NCBI RefSeq assembly: GCF_003097535.1
Contig: NZ_CP029187.1
Span: 2,790,001 to 2,854,000 of the forward strand
Source: Flavobacterium pallidum
GTDB lineage: Bacteria > Bacteroidota > Bacteroidia > Flavobacteriales > Flavobacteriaceae
Direction of reading: 5' to 3'
DNA: 64,000 nt
In this document: positions 50,923 to 59,598 of the stretch, one piece after another
Position numbering within the stretch: position 1 is the stretch's first letter
Layout of the letters: each line of letters begins with the position of its first letter
Made by a program: the position numbers and the translations under genes
The notes under the pieces: generated by a model
Database searches by the model: none
Seen by the model: the letters and a program-made list of their open reading frames with translations, nothing else
What the model was told of the DNA's origin: nothing

Positions 50923-53433
50923 TTATTCCTTTATGAATTTTGAGGTCCAGCTTCCATTTCCGGAAGTTACTTTTATAATATAGCTTCCGATTGGCAGGCG
51001 CGATACGTCGATACCATAATCACCATTCGCAGGCAATACTTTCATCACTTCCTGCCCGAGCATATTATTAATTTCAATTGAATCAATATTGGCATTTAAT
51101 TTAGAAGAAATATTCAAAACATCCTTCACCGGATTCGGGTATAAAACAAAACCAAAAGTATTTTCATCATCAATCCCCAACGGAAGCGCGACAGTTGTCA
51201 CCGCCGTATTGGTAACCACCGGCGCATTATAATTGAAGTAAATCCCGGCAGTATTGCTTAACTGGTCGCCCAAAACCAATGTCGGTTTGGTCTTGATTTT
51301 GAAAATGACATACCCATCGTTATTGGCATCGTCGAATGGCAGCATGATGTTGTCGAAGATAAATTCGACCTGGTTGTTATTCGTAATCCTTGTGATAAAA
51401 TGATGGCTTCCCGCTATTGGTGTCAATGTTGAAATGTCAAATTTTGAAGTATCGATCACATCTTTTACAGTAACAATAGCAGCAGGATAATTCCCGGTAT
51501 TTTCAAAACGGATTTTATAATGCACGTACTCCCCTATCATTTGTGGGGTAATCGTGTCGCCTTCGAGACAGGTTTTGTCGTTTGGATCAATGGCGTTAAA
51601 TACGGGCTGGTTCAATGCCATGATGTTGTCCGATGGCGTTTCATCATCATTAAATGCGCTATAAGCTACAATAGTAAGATTGTCACCCTGATGTAATGGT
51701 GGATTTTCAACAGGCGAATTCAGGTTCATGGTAAAATGTATTGCATATGATCCGAATGGCTTTAAATCTGAATAGACCCAGCTGAGTTCGTTCAACGAAG
51801 CGTTTGCAGCCGGTTCAGCAGTAACAAAATCGAGGATATCATCATCGAAGGATACATTGATAAAGCCTGATGCTGTGGTTGTACCTTTGTTTTTACAGAT
51901 AACGGTGTAATCAGCATCAAAGCCGGGAATGGCAGTATTGTTATTGATCATGGTAATTTCTATATCCGGATGTGTCGCGTTTGGCGCTACACAGAAATTT
52001 TGTGTTACCACAGAAGTAAGGCCCGGAAAAGTTATCGAAGAATTCGCCGGTGAGGTGGAAAAGTAAGCTGATTCAAAAACAGGCGTTACAACATGGGTAC
52101 CTGCGGATACGGGTAAAATGCTGTTTCCGGAAGCACCTACGATGATTGTTCCGCTACTATTCCCGTTATCAATAGTGAATTTTTGTCCGGGAATGAAAAA
52201 ATCCTCGTTACCACAGCCATCACTTCCAGTATCGTATGTTGCTGCGAGAATGATGTCGTAAGGTGTATCGGTATTGGGTACGCAATAACTGTTGACTTCA
52301 CAGCCAGTTATGTTGTTTTCCATTAATTCCTGCTGTATTGTTGCCATGTCGGATTCGTCGGCACAGATGTAAGATAGGTTCGGCGCATTTGTGAGTACAT
52401 ACTGTACATCCTCGCCGCCATTCTTTACATACAGTGATTGAAGTTGCGGATTATCATGTACACTGATATAGTGGGCAGGAAATGGCACTTCAATACTGGT
52501 TAAGCTTGTAAAATAACAATACAGGCTATTGAGTTGTCCGAGTTTTAATGATGTGAGAGGGTTGTTGCTTACATGAACCGAGTTTAAATCTTTATCCGAT
52601 ATATCCAAAGTTGTTATCTGGTTGTTCCTGCATGACAAAGTATTTAATCCGGAGTTGTTTGTAATGGATCCCGTCAGGTCAAGTACTGTGAGTTGATTAA
52701 AACCACACAGCAATCCACGCAGGTTCGGAAGATGGTCCACTTTAAGGCTTGTGAGCTGATTATAGCTGCAGTTGAAACTTGTCAGTAAAGGAAGCATCGT
52801 CACATCTAAAGTAGTCAGATTATTGTAATCACACCATAAGTAATTTAACAACGGACTACCTGAAACATCAAGAGAGGCTATTTGGTTTTCAGAACACTCA
52901 AGGTGTTTAAGCTGGGATAATCCTGTTATGTTTATAGCTGTCAACAGGTTTGAATTACACTGAAGAAATGCAAGTTCCGGCATACTTGTAACATCCAATA
53001 CCCCTGAAACCTGGTTGTCATTAAAATAAAGACTCTTAAGTGCTGACAAGCCTGTAAGGTTCAATGATGTCAAGTTATTTTCGACTGCATTCAGCCCTTC
53101 CAGATGCAATGCGCTTACATCAAGTGACGTAAGTTGATTGGTTTGAACTGAGAGGCTTTTTAAGTTTAGGAAAGCATTGATTCCGGTAAGGTCAGCAATA
53201 TTGGAACTCCCTACACTAAGGGAATATACCGCAAGCGCCTCGCTTTCCTGAATTTCGCTATCATTGTTGGTGTCAATCTTAATCTTAAGATCATTCTCAT
53301 CTTTTGCTATTAAAGAAAGAGGAGAGGCAGCCAGTAGTTTTGCCTTGAAATTAGCATCGGGAATATTGACGATCTGTGCTTTTACAAAAACTGATAACAG
53401 CAACAACATCAAGACAGTAAAGTTCTTTTTCAT
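50923..53433 (-). CDS. T9SS surface protein with EF-hand-like loop and leucine-rich repeats (paralogue 3)
   Basis: 836 residues from MKKNFTVLMLLLLSVFVKAQ (frame open 18 codons further). Cap IVNIPDANFKAKLL at 21-34, EF-hand-type loop at 54-65 (D-T-N-N-D, Ile61, Glu65), then roughly ten leucine-rich repeats to about residue 350, an Ig-like region, and the conserved FNAIDPNDKTCLEGDTITP module. The tail is a type A sorting domain starting LYPNPVKDVLNISS. The last 240 residues are nearly identical to those of the paralogues at 53521 and 56462, including a 68-base exact match at 51284-51351. It has its own -7 element and terminator. Confidence 0.9.
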   Translation of the reverse strand: MKKNFTVLMLLLLSVFVKAQIVNIPDANFKAKLLAASPLSLIAKDENDLKIKIDTNNDSEIQESEALAVYSLSVGSSNIADLTGINAFLNLKSLSVQTNQLTSLDVSALHLEGLNAVENNLTSLNLTGLSALKSLYFNDNQVSGVLDVTSMPELAFLQCNSNLLTAINITGLSQLKHLECSENQIASLDVSGSPLLNYLWCDYNNLTTLDVTMLPLLTSFNCSYNQLTSLKVDHLPNLRGLLCGFNQLTVLDLTGSITNNSGLNTLSCRNNQITTLDISDKDLNSVHVSNNPLTSLKLGQLNSLYCYFTSLTSIEVPFPAHYISVHDNPQLQSLYVKNGGEDVQYVLTNAPNLSYICADESDMATIQQELMENNITGCEVNSYCVPNTDTPYDIILAATYDTGSDGCGNEDFFIPGQKFTIDNGNSSGTIIVGASGNSILPVSAGTHVVTPVFESAYFSTSPANSSITFPGLTSVVTQNFCVAPNATHPDIEITMINNNTAIPGFDADYTVICKNKGTTTASGFINVSFDDDILDFVTAEPAANASLNELSWVYSDLKPFGSYAIHFTMNLNSPVENPPLHQGDNLTIVAYSAFNDDETPSDNIMALNQPVFNAIDPNDKTCLEGDTITPQMIGEYVHYKIRFENTGNYPAAIVTVKDVIDTSKFDISTLTPIAGSHHFITRITNNNQVEFIFDNIMLPFDDANNDGYVIFKIKTKPTLVLGDQLSNTAGIYFNYNAPVVTNTAVTTVALPLGIDDENTFGFVLYPNPVKDVLNISSKLNANIDSIEINNMLGQEVMKVLPANGDYGIDVSRLPIGSYIIKVTSGNGSWTSKFIKE

Positions 53434-53449
53434 ATGTTTTTTTGAGCGG

Positions 53450-53457
53450 CAAATATA
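53450..53457 (-). promoter_or_regulatory. -7 element TATATTTG before LRR paralogue 3
   Basis: Minus-strand TATATTTG lies 16 bases before the ATG, the same octamer and nearly the same distance as for paralogue 4. Confidence 0.5.
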
Positions 53458-53467
53458 AGACAATAAT

Positions 53468-53486
53468 CCAATAAAAAAGCCGGTCA
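53468..53486. repeat. Partial copy of the paralogue 3 terminator
   Basis: CCAATAAAAAAGCCGGTCA here is identical to 50877-50895. In the other copy the sequence completes a perfect hairpin; here the second arm has changed to ACGGGC, so the stem is weak. The duplication of the LRR genes therefore included the 3' flank. Confidence 0.7.
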
Positions 53487-53520
53487 TAAACGGGCAGATT
53501 ATAGTAGTCTGAAAATTAAA

Positions 53521-56436
53521 CTATTCCTTAACGAACTTCGCGGTCCAATTCCCGCCATCCGATAACACCTTTACAACATAATTACCCGTTGCCAGACCGG
53601 AAATATCGATGCGGTTATCACCAGATGCAGGTTTCACTTTAAGGATTTCCTGGCTAAGCATATTGTAGATTTCCACAGCGTTAATAGTAGCATTATTTTT
53701 AGAAGAAATATTCAAAACATCCTTCACCGGATTCGGGTATAAAGCAAACCCAAAAGTATTTTCATCATCAATCCCCAACGGAATCGCGACAGTCGTCACT
53801 GCAGTATTCGTAATAACAGGCGCATTATAATTGAAGTAAATCCCGGCAGTATTGCTTAACTGGTCACCCAAAACCAAAGTTGGTTTGGTCTTGATTTTGA
53901 AAATGACATACCCATCGTTATTGGCATCGTCGAATGGCAGCATGATGTTTTCGAAGATAAATTCGACCTGGTTGTCATTCGTAATTCTTGTAACAAAATG
54001 ATGGCTTCCTGCTATTGGCGTCAATGTTGAAATATCGAATTTTGACGTATCGATCACGTCTTTTACAGTCACAATCGCAGCAGGATAATTCCCGGTATTT
54101 TCAAAACGGATTTTATAATGGACATACTCCCCTACCATTTGCGGGGTGATCGTGTCGCCTTCAAGACAGGTTTTGTCGTTTGGATCAATGGCGTTGAAGA
54201 CAGTCTGGTTCAGTGTGGCGACGTTGTCCGCAGGCATTTCATCGGCGGTAAGATTCGCTGTTGCTGTAAATAGTATGACATCATCCAGGTTTAAAGGAGG
54301 TGTGTCGAGAGGCGTGTTCAGTGTAAACGCGAATTCGAATTCCTTTATGCCAAAAATGGGAAGGTCCGTGTAATTCCAACTAAGGACATTTGAAGTCTGT
54401 CCTGAAACGGAAGGATTTGCCGATAAGAAATCCATCACCGCACCATTAAACATCAATTGCAATGTCCCGGATGCCAATACCGTGCCGTTATTTTTTATCC
54501 GCATCCTGTAATGCACATCAAAACCCGGTACAGCCGTATTGATAGGAAACAGGGAAACCTCCACATCAGGGTGATCCCCATCTGATGTGATGCAGAAATC
54601 CTGTATAGAAGGCACTGCCGCTCCAGGAAAAGTGGTTGTCACCGAGGCAGGTGAAATCTGGTAATACGGAGAAGGAATTACCGGTGTAATCGTATGCGTC
54701 CCTGCCTGTACGCGAATCGAATAGTTCCCGCTTTCATCATCAAACACGGTACCTTGCACCGTTCCGTTGGTAATGTTAAGTTTCAGCGAAGGGATAATGG
54801 AGTCTGAGGCATCGCAACCGTCATTCACCATATCGTATTTGTGCTGCCCCTGCATCGTATAAAAAGCGCCATATGTAAATGTGCAATACGAATTGACCTC
54901 GCAGGTAGTATTGCCAGCAATCAGTAATGAATTCTGGACTTCGCTCAACTCATCCTCATCGTCATCAACGCATACATACTGCAGGTTGGGGTTGTCGTTA
55001 AGATCAACGTCAAAGGTGATGTATCCGCCTTTTAAGAATAGGGAAACCAGCTGGTTATTGTTGCAATTGAGCATATGCGCATTGGCCCTGCCGGCATCCA
55101 ATGTAGTCAAAAGATTGTTGGAGCAATCAATTTCTTCCATGTAAGGACAATTTGAAATGTTCAGGTAAGTGAGCAGGTTGTTATTGCAACTCAGAAAAGC
55201 CGTTTGCTGTCCGGACACATCCAACGATGCCATTTGGTTGTAACTGCAGTCAAAGTTGGTATCGATAGGGTTACCGGCCAGGTTTATTGACGTAAGCTGG
55301 TTGTGGCTGCACGTAAGATTTTCAAATCCATGTGTCCATCCGGTGAAATCAAGTGAAGTCAACAGGTTATAATTACAGGCTAAATCAATACCTCCTGCGG
55401 TACTTATGGGAGCGTCTGCCAATACCAATGATGTGAGCAGGTTATGGTCGCACCATACTTTCCATAAATTGCCCATTCCTGTAAGGCTCAGGGTGCTGAG
55501 TTGGTTTCCAGAGCATATCAACTGTATGATTTTTGTATTTGCTGAAAGATCCAGTGCTGACAGCATGTTATTTTCACAGTTAAGATGCTCGAGACTCACC
55601 AGATCAGAAATATCAATAGTTGACAGGCTATTGGAATTGCAATACAATGAAGACAGGTTTGCAAGCCCGTCAAGATTCAGGGACGTAATATTATTATTCG
55701 CACAAGACAAAGAAACAAGCCAGGGCAGCACCGATGCATTAAAAACCGTAAAATTATTACCGTCGATATTCAGGCCTGTGATGGAAGACGAATCATTGGT
55801 ATTGAGTGATGATAAATGATTGTTGCTGCAATTGAGCCCCAAAAGCCCCGTTAAGCCGGTCAAATCCAGGACAGCCAACTCATTGTCGCTGCAATTGACA
55901 CTCTGCAGGTTTGGCAATCCGGCAATTTGCAGGGACGTGATCTCGTTTTGCCAGCAGGAAAGCGTCGTAAGCGCCGTAAGCCCTGATAAATTCAGCGAAG
56001 TGAGATTTCCGATATCGCAATGGATTTCTGTAAGGTATGCCAATCCGCTGACATCCAGCGACGAAAGATTATCATTAAGCCCGCATTCAAGGTTTGTCAG
56101 ATTCGTAAGCATCGATACATCAAGCGTAGTCAGGTTGTCATTCCTGAGTGACAGCACCCTGATGTTTGTAAAAGCTTCCAGCCCCGTTACCGAAGCAATG
56201 GCTGAAACCCCTCCGGCATTGAGCTGGTACACCAGTAACGCTTCACTAACCTGTATTTCGCCATCACTATTGGCATCAATTTTCATCGTCTGTCCATTGC
56301 TGTTCCTGGCAACACTGTTGGCAGTAGATGATGAAAGCAATTTGGCCTTAAAACTGGCATCAGGGATGTTGACGATCTGTGCTTTTGCTGCAAACGATAA
56401 AAGCGTTAGAGAAAAGAGGAAGTAATATTTTTTCAT
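53521..56436 (-). CDS. T9SS surface protein with EF-hand-like loop and leucine-rich repeats (paralogue 2)
   Basis: 971 residues, the longest of the four because it has the most leucine-rich repeats (about 85-490). Signal peptide MKKYYFLFSLTLLSFAAKAQ, cap IVNIPDASFKAKLL, EF-hand-type loop at 54-65 (D-A-N-S-D-G, Ile61, Glu65). The repeats follow LxxLxCxxNxLxxLDLSGL. Then come an Ig-like domain, the IDPNDKTCLEGD module and a sorting domain with LYPNPVKDVLNISS and FVKE at the end. The gene starts 25 bases after the stop of paralogue 1, so those two share a message. No complete terminator follows it. Confidence 0.9.
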   Translation of the reverse strand: MKKYYFLFSLTLLSFAAKAQIVNIPDASFKAKLLSSSTANSVARNSNGQTMKIDANSDGEIQVSEALLVYQLNAGGVSAIASVTGLEAFTNIRVLSLRNDNLTTLDVSMLTNLTNLECGLNDNLSSLDVSGLAYLTEIHCDIGNLTSLNLSGLTALTTLSCWQNEITSLQIAGLPNLQSVNCSDNELAVLDLTGLTGLLGLNCSNNHLSSLNTNDSSSITGLNIDGNNFTVFNASVLPWLVSLSCANNNITSLNLDGLANLSSLYCNSNSLSTIDISDLVSLEHLNCENNMLSALDLSANTKIIQLICSGNQLSTLSLTGMGNLWKVWCDHNLLTSLVLADAPISTAGGIDLACNYNLLTSLDFTGWTHGFENLTCSHNQLTSINLAGNPIDTNFDCSYNQMASLDVSGQQTAFLSCNNNLLTYLNISNCPYMEEIDCSNNLLTTLDAGRANAHMLNCNNNQLVSLFLKGGYITFDVDLNDNPNLQYVCVDDDEDELSEVQNSLLIAGNTTCEVNSYCTFTYGAFYTMQGQHKYDMVNDGCDASDSIIPSLKLNITNGTVQGTVFDDESGNYSIRVQAGTHTITPVIPSPYYQISPASVTTTFPGAAVPSIQDFCITSDGDHPDVEVSLFPINTAVPGFDVHYRMRIKNNGTVLASGTLQLMFNGAVMDFLSANPSVSGQTSNVLSWNYTDLPIFGIKEFEFAFTLNTPLDTPPLNLDDVILFTATANLTADEMPADNVATLNQTVFNAIDPNDKTCLEGDTITPQMVGEYVHYKIRFENTGNYPAAIVTVKDVIDTSKFDISTLTPIAGSHHFVTRITNDNQVEFIFENIMLPFDDANNDGYVIFKIKTKPTLVLGDQLSNTAGIYFNYNAPVITNTAVTTVAIPLGIDDENTFGFALYPNPVKDVLNISSKNNATINAVEIYNMLSQEILKVKPASGDNRIDISGLATGNYVVKVLSDGGNWTAKFVKE

Positions 56437-56461
56437 GTCTGGAAGTTTTTGGTTCGGGAAG

Positions 56462-58678
56462 TTATTCTTTGATAAATCTTATTGTACTGACGGCCCCACC
56501 TGTAGCCGTCTTTACGATATAATTGCCTGCAGTTAATTTTGCCACATCGATGCTGTAATCACCAGCCGGAGGAATCGCTTTGACGACTTGCTGCCCAAGC
56601 ATATTATAAATTTCAATCGAATCGATATTGGTATTTACTTTTGAAGAAAAAGTCAGAATATCCTTCACCGGATTGGGATATAAAGCAAAACCAAAAGTTT
56701 TCTCATTATCATCAATCCCTAAAGGAATCGCTACAGTTGTCACAGCGGTATTGGTAATGACCGGCGCATTGTAATTGAAATAAATCCCGGCGGTATTGCT
56801 TAACTCATCACCCAAAACCAATGTTGGTTTGGTCTTGATTTTGAAAATCACATAACCGTCATTATTAGCATCATCAAAAGGAAGCATAATATTATCAAAA
56901 ACAAATTCCACCTGATTGGTATTGGTGATACGGGTAATAAAAGGGTGGCTACCTGCAATCGGAGTCAATGTTGAAATATCAAATTTTGAAGTGTCAATTA
57001 CATCTTTTACAGTAACTATAGCCGCATAATAATTTCCTGTATTTTCAAATCGGATTTTGTAATGGACATACTCCCCTACCATTTGCGGGGTAATCGTGTC
57101 GCCTTCAAGACAGGTTTTGTCATTTGGGTCGAAGGCGTTAAAAATAGCCTGGTTTAATACTGACATATTATCAGCAGGATATTCATCAGCAGGAATATTA
57201 TTGGCTACAGCAGTAAAATGTAATATATCTCCCTGATTTAATGGTGGGGTTTCGACAGGGGAATTCAGGTTTAAAACAACATCGATATGGCGGGTTTCAA
57301 ATGGCTGAAGGTTGTTATAATTCCATGACAGTTGCCCTGCGGACTGTCCGCTGTTCGTCGGATTGGCTGATAAGAAATCTAAAGTAGCATCATTAAAATT
57401 CAATGTTACCGTACCTGAACAAACATCAAAGCTCTTATTGCTATAGAATATACGGTACATATTATCAAATCCAGGTACCGCAATACCCATATTTACTAAC
57501 GATATTTCTACATCCGGGTGCTCGCCAATTTGTGTAATACAGAAATTTTGTACTATATCAGAGGAATTTCCTGGAAATGTTACTATAATTGAAGCAGGTG
57601 AAGCGGTTAAATTAGGATTATTAAAAACAGGTGTTATGGTGTAAGATCCTTCCTGAAGTGAGGTAGAATAATATCCTGAATTGGAATAAAAGTAGCCTGT
57701 ATTGGAATTATCTTCCACTTTAAACTTTATATGAGGAAAATCTATATCAGTTGCATCACAGCCGTTATTTTCAATATCAATTTTCGCATTACCTGAAAGA
57801 TGATACAGCGGTATACTTTCACATGTACCATTAACCTCAGAATTATAACCATACTGATCTGCAAGGTTCTGCAAAAATAAAATATCAGCTTCGTTTGCAC
57901 AGATATAAGTGAGATTGGGATTGCCTGCAAAACTTGTATATTCCGGATCCAGCGGCATGGCATCAGCATCTTTAAGATAGATTGATACTAATTCATTATT
58001 ATTACAATTAAAAGACATGGGAATAGCTCCTGTTGGATTAAGATATAGATTTTGTATGTTATTATAACTGCAATCAACCCCTTCCAATGTATAAAAATGT
58101 GACAAATCTAATTCTGTAAAATTATTGTGGGCGCAGGTAAGGTAAATCAGGTCAGCACTTTCAAAACCCAGGGAAACTAAGTTATTATAAGAACAATGCA
58201 ATTCAAACGCATGGCCTTCATATTCATTATTAAAATTTATTGAGGTTAAATTATTATGACTGCAATCAAAATAATATGAATAATAGTTCCAATAGGCTGG
58301 TTCCACTCTTGTGATTGTCAATTCTGTAAGTTGATTATAGGAACAATTAAGCTCAGACACTTTTACATCCAGAGAATAAAGATTGTTGTATGAACAATCC
58401 AATAAGTCCAGATGCTGGAATGATTCAACCCCTGTTAAGTCTGAAATACTTGATGATGAAACATTTAATCTGTATACATAATCCAACTCGTCTACTTCTA
58501 TTTCCTGATTATTATTTGTGTCAATCGGTATTTTAAACCCATTTTCATTATAAGCAATTTCAGTGTTATAACTCGCCTGTAATAACTTCGCCTTAAAATT
58601 CGCATCAGGAATGGTAACAATCTGGGCATGGGCCATTATCGAAAAAAACAGCAGAAAAAGAATGTAATGTTGCTTCAT
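56462..58678 (-). CDS. T9SS surface protein with EF-hand-like loop and short LRR region (paralogue 1)
   Basis: 738 residues from MKQHYILFLLFFSIMAHAQ (frame open 7 codons further). Cap IVTIPDANFKAKLL, EF-hand-type loop at 53-64 (D-T-N-N-N, Ile60, Glu64). The leucine-rich region is short and irregular, with Cys-Ser-Tyr-Asn-Asn units rich in Tyr and Asn, to about residue 270. The conserved FNAFDPNDKTCLEGD module and a sorting domain with LYPNPVKDILTFSS follow. It is first in the transcribed order, with a -7 element 91 bases upstream, and is cotranscribed with paralogue 2. The N-terminal region is more AT-rich than that of its relatives. Confidence 0.9.
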   Translation of the reverse strand: MKQHYILFLLFFSIMAHAQIVTIPDANFKAKLLQASYNTEIAYNENGFKIPIDTNNNQEIEVDELDYVYRLNVSSSSISDLTGVESFQHLDLLDCSYNNLYSLDVKVSELNCSYNQLTELTITRVEPAYWNYYSYYFDCSHNNLTSINFNNEYEGHAFELHCSYNNLVSLGFESADLIYLTCAHNNFTELDLSHFYTLEGVDCSYNNIQNLYLNPTGAIPMSFNCNNNELVSIYLKDADAMPLDPEYTSFAGNPNLTYICANEADILFLQNLADQYGYNSEVNGTCESIPLYHLSGNAKIDIENNGCDATDIDFPHIKFKVEDNSNTGYFYSNSGYYSTSLQEGSYTITPVFNNPNLTASPASIIVTFPGNSSDIVQNFCITQIGEHPDVEISLVNMGIAVPGFDNMYRIFYSNKSFDVCSGTVTLNFNDATLDFLSANPTNSGQSAGQLSWNYNNLQPFETRHIDVVLNLNSPVETPPLNQGDILHFTAVANNIPADEYPADNMSVLNQAIFNAFDPNDKTCLEGDTITPQMVGEYVHYKIRFENTGNYYAAIVTVKDVIDTSKFDISTLTPIAGSHPFITRITNTNQVEFVFDNIMLPFDDANNDGYVIFKIKTKPTLVLGDELSNTAGIYFNYNAPVITNTAVTTVAIPLGIDDNEKTFGFALYPNPVKDILTFSSKVNTNIDSIEIYNMLGQQVVKAIPPAGDYSIDVAKLTAGNYIVKTATGGAVSTIRFIKE

Positions 58679-58768
58679 GTTTGTGGTTTGTAAATCCATA
58701 AAACACCCTGTTATTTCACTCCAGCTTCAAGTGAATTATTACCGGGGAATTTGTAGGATTTTATAACC

Positions 58769-58776
58769 CAAATGTA
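58769..58776 (-). promoter_or_regulatory. -7 element before LRR paralogue 1
   Basis: Minus-strand TACATTTG matches TAnnTTTG, 91 bases before the ATG. No TTG is at the normal distance. The 58679-58979 gap holds this element, a terminator and otherwise nothing recognisable. Confidence 0.4.
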
Positions 58777-58861
58777 GAAAATTAATACGCGCGCGATAGT
58801 GTAAATGAGTAAACGAAGGTTTTGGATTAGAATTTGCAATTATACCGAAAAGGACAGGCCT

Positions 58862-58888
58862 AAAAAAAGCCTCGCACAATGCAAGGCT
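58862..58888 (-). terminator. Terminator after the GIY-YIG-like gene
   Basis: On the minus strand AGCCTTGCA-TTG-TGCGAGGCT (one G-U pair) is followed by TTTTTTTA. It lies about 90 bases beyond the stop of the gene at 58980-59408. Confidence 0.8.
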
Positions 58889-58979
58889 TTATATTTAAAA
58901 ACAATAAGTTGCAGACCTTCAGGCTTTCCTGATTCAATCTTAAAATCTTACAGTCCTACAATCCAAATTATTACCAGGC

Positions 58980-59408
58980 TTAAAAAGCAACATTCCACCT
59001 TGGCAGTTTGCCATTTTCATCGAGGAAATTCTGCAATACCTGCCCTTCGGCAAAAGTGGGAATCACTTTATTTTTAGCATTGAAAGTTTCATACCAAACC
59101 ACTTCCAGCCTTTCAATGCCTTCCTTTTTCATCTGCGCAGGCCACGAATATTTCCTTCCGGTTTTTGCAAATTGATGGCCGTTGACGATTTTATCGTAAA
59201 GTCCTCCATTTTTACTTTTCAGCGTACCGTCGTTTTGTATGGTTCCGGTTGAGCCTACCATGATGAGTTCCTTCTCTTCACCATCAACAGCATATACTAC
59301 GAAAATCCCATTTCCTGATTCCGGTGCATTGCAAACTTCTTCAAGGCTGTCATCGGCAGTGAAATTGAAGGTATTGGTGGTTTTGAACTTTTTTAATTCT
59401 TTGTACAT
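58980..59408 (-). CDS. Small GIY-YIG-nuclease-like protein
   Basis: 142 residues, cytoplasmic. GIFVVY at 34-39 and MVGSTG at 50-55 resemble the GIY and YIG strands of the GIY-YIG fold; GGLYDKIVNGHQF with a following Arg85 and a later Glu121 (FAEGQVLQNF) occupy the places of the catalytic Arg/His helix and metal-binding Glu. The match is by eye and incomplete: the YIG Tyr is Met50 or Val51 here. If real, it would be a divergent, possibly catalytically altered member. Relatives appear to be small stand-alone proteins. It sits alone between the LRR genes and sucD. Confidence 0.55.
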   Translation of the reverse strand: MYKELKKFKTTNTFNFTADDSLEEVCNAPESGNGIFVVYAVDGEEKELIMVGSTGTIQNDGTLKSKNGGLYDKIVNGHQFAKTGRKYSWPAQMKKEGIERLEVVWYETFNAKNKVIPTFAEGQVLQNFLDENGKLPRWNVAF

Positions 59409-59421
59409 AATTTGTTTTTTT

Positions 59422-59508
59422 AGACTTGCTTAGACTTCCTAAATTTTTAGATTTCTTGACTCGCTTTTGGCTTATTGAAAACTATTATACACAAAGTCTA
59501 AGAAGTCC
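59422..59508. repeat. AT-rich dyad upstream of the GIY-YIG-like gene
   Basis: GACTTGCTTAGACTT (59423-59437 region) is nearly complementary to AAGTCTAAGAAGTC (59494-59507), with more AGACTT/TTTAGATT units between. It fills the gap to the sucD terminator and holds no gene. Confidence 0.55.
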
Positions 59509-59541
59509 AAAGTGCAGCGTGTCTAATAATCTAACCCATTT

Positions 59542-59568
59542 TAAAAAAAATACCCCACGAAACCGTGA
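59542..59568 (-). terminator. Terminator after sucD
   Basis: On the minus strand CCTCACG-GTTT-CGTGGGG (with one G-U pair) is followed by TATTTTTTTT. The stem pairs better on the minus strand than on the plus strand, which fixes its direction. Confidence 0.85.
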
Positions 59569-59598
59569 GGCATCTTTATATCATAAATAATATCAGGA

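Noticed and set aside
48394..58678. Regular short repeats resembling a CRISPR or tandem repeat array
   Set aside because: They are codons of leucine-rich repeats (LxxLxCxxNxL) in one long frame with variable sequence, without identical direct repeats and spacers.
58805..59077. Plus-strand frame in the gap and over the GIY-YIG-like gene
   Set aside because: It runs across a minus-strand terminator and the antisense of a better supported gene, with random-looking composition.
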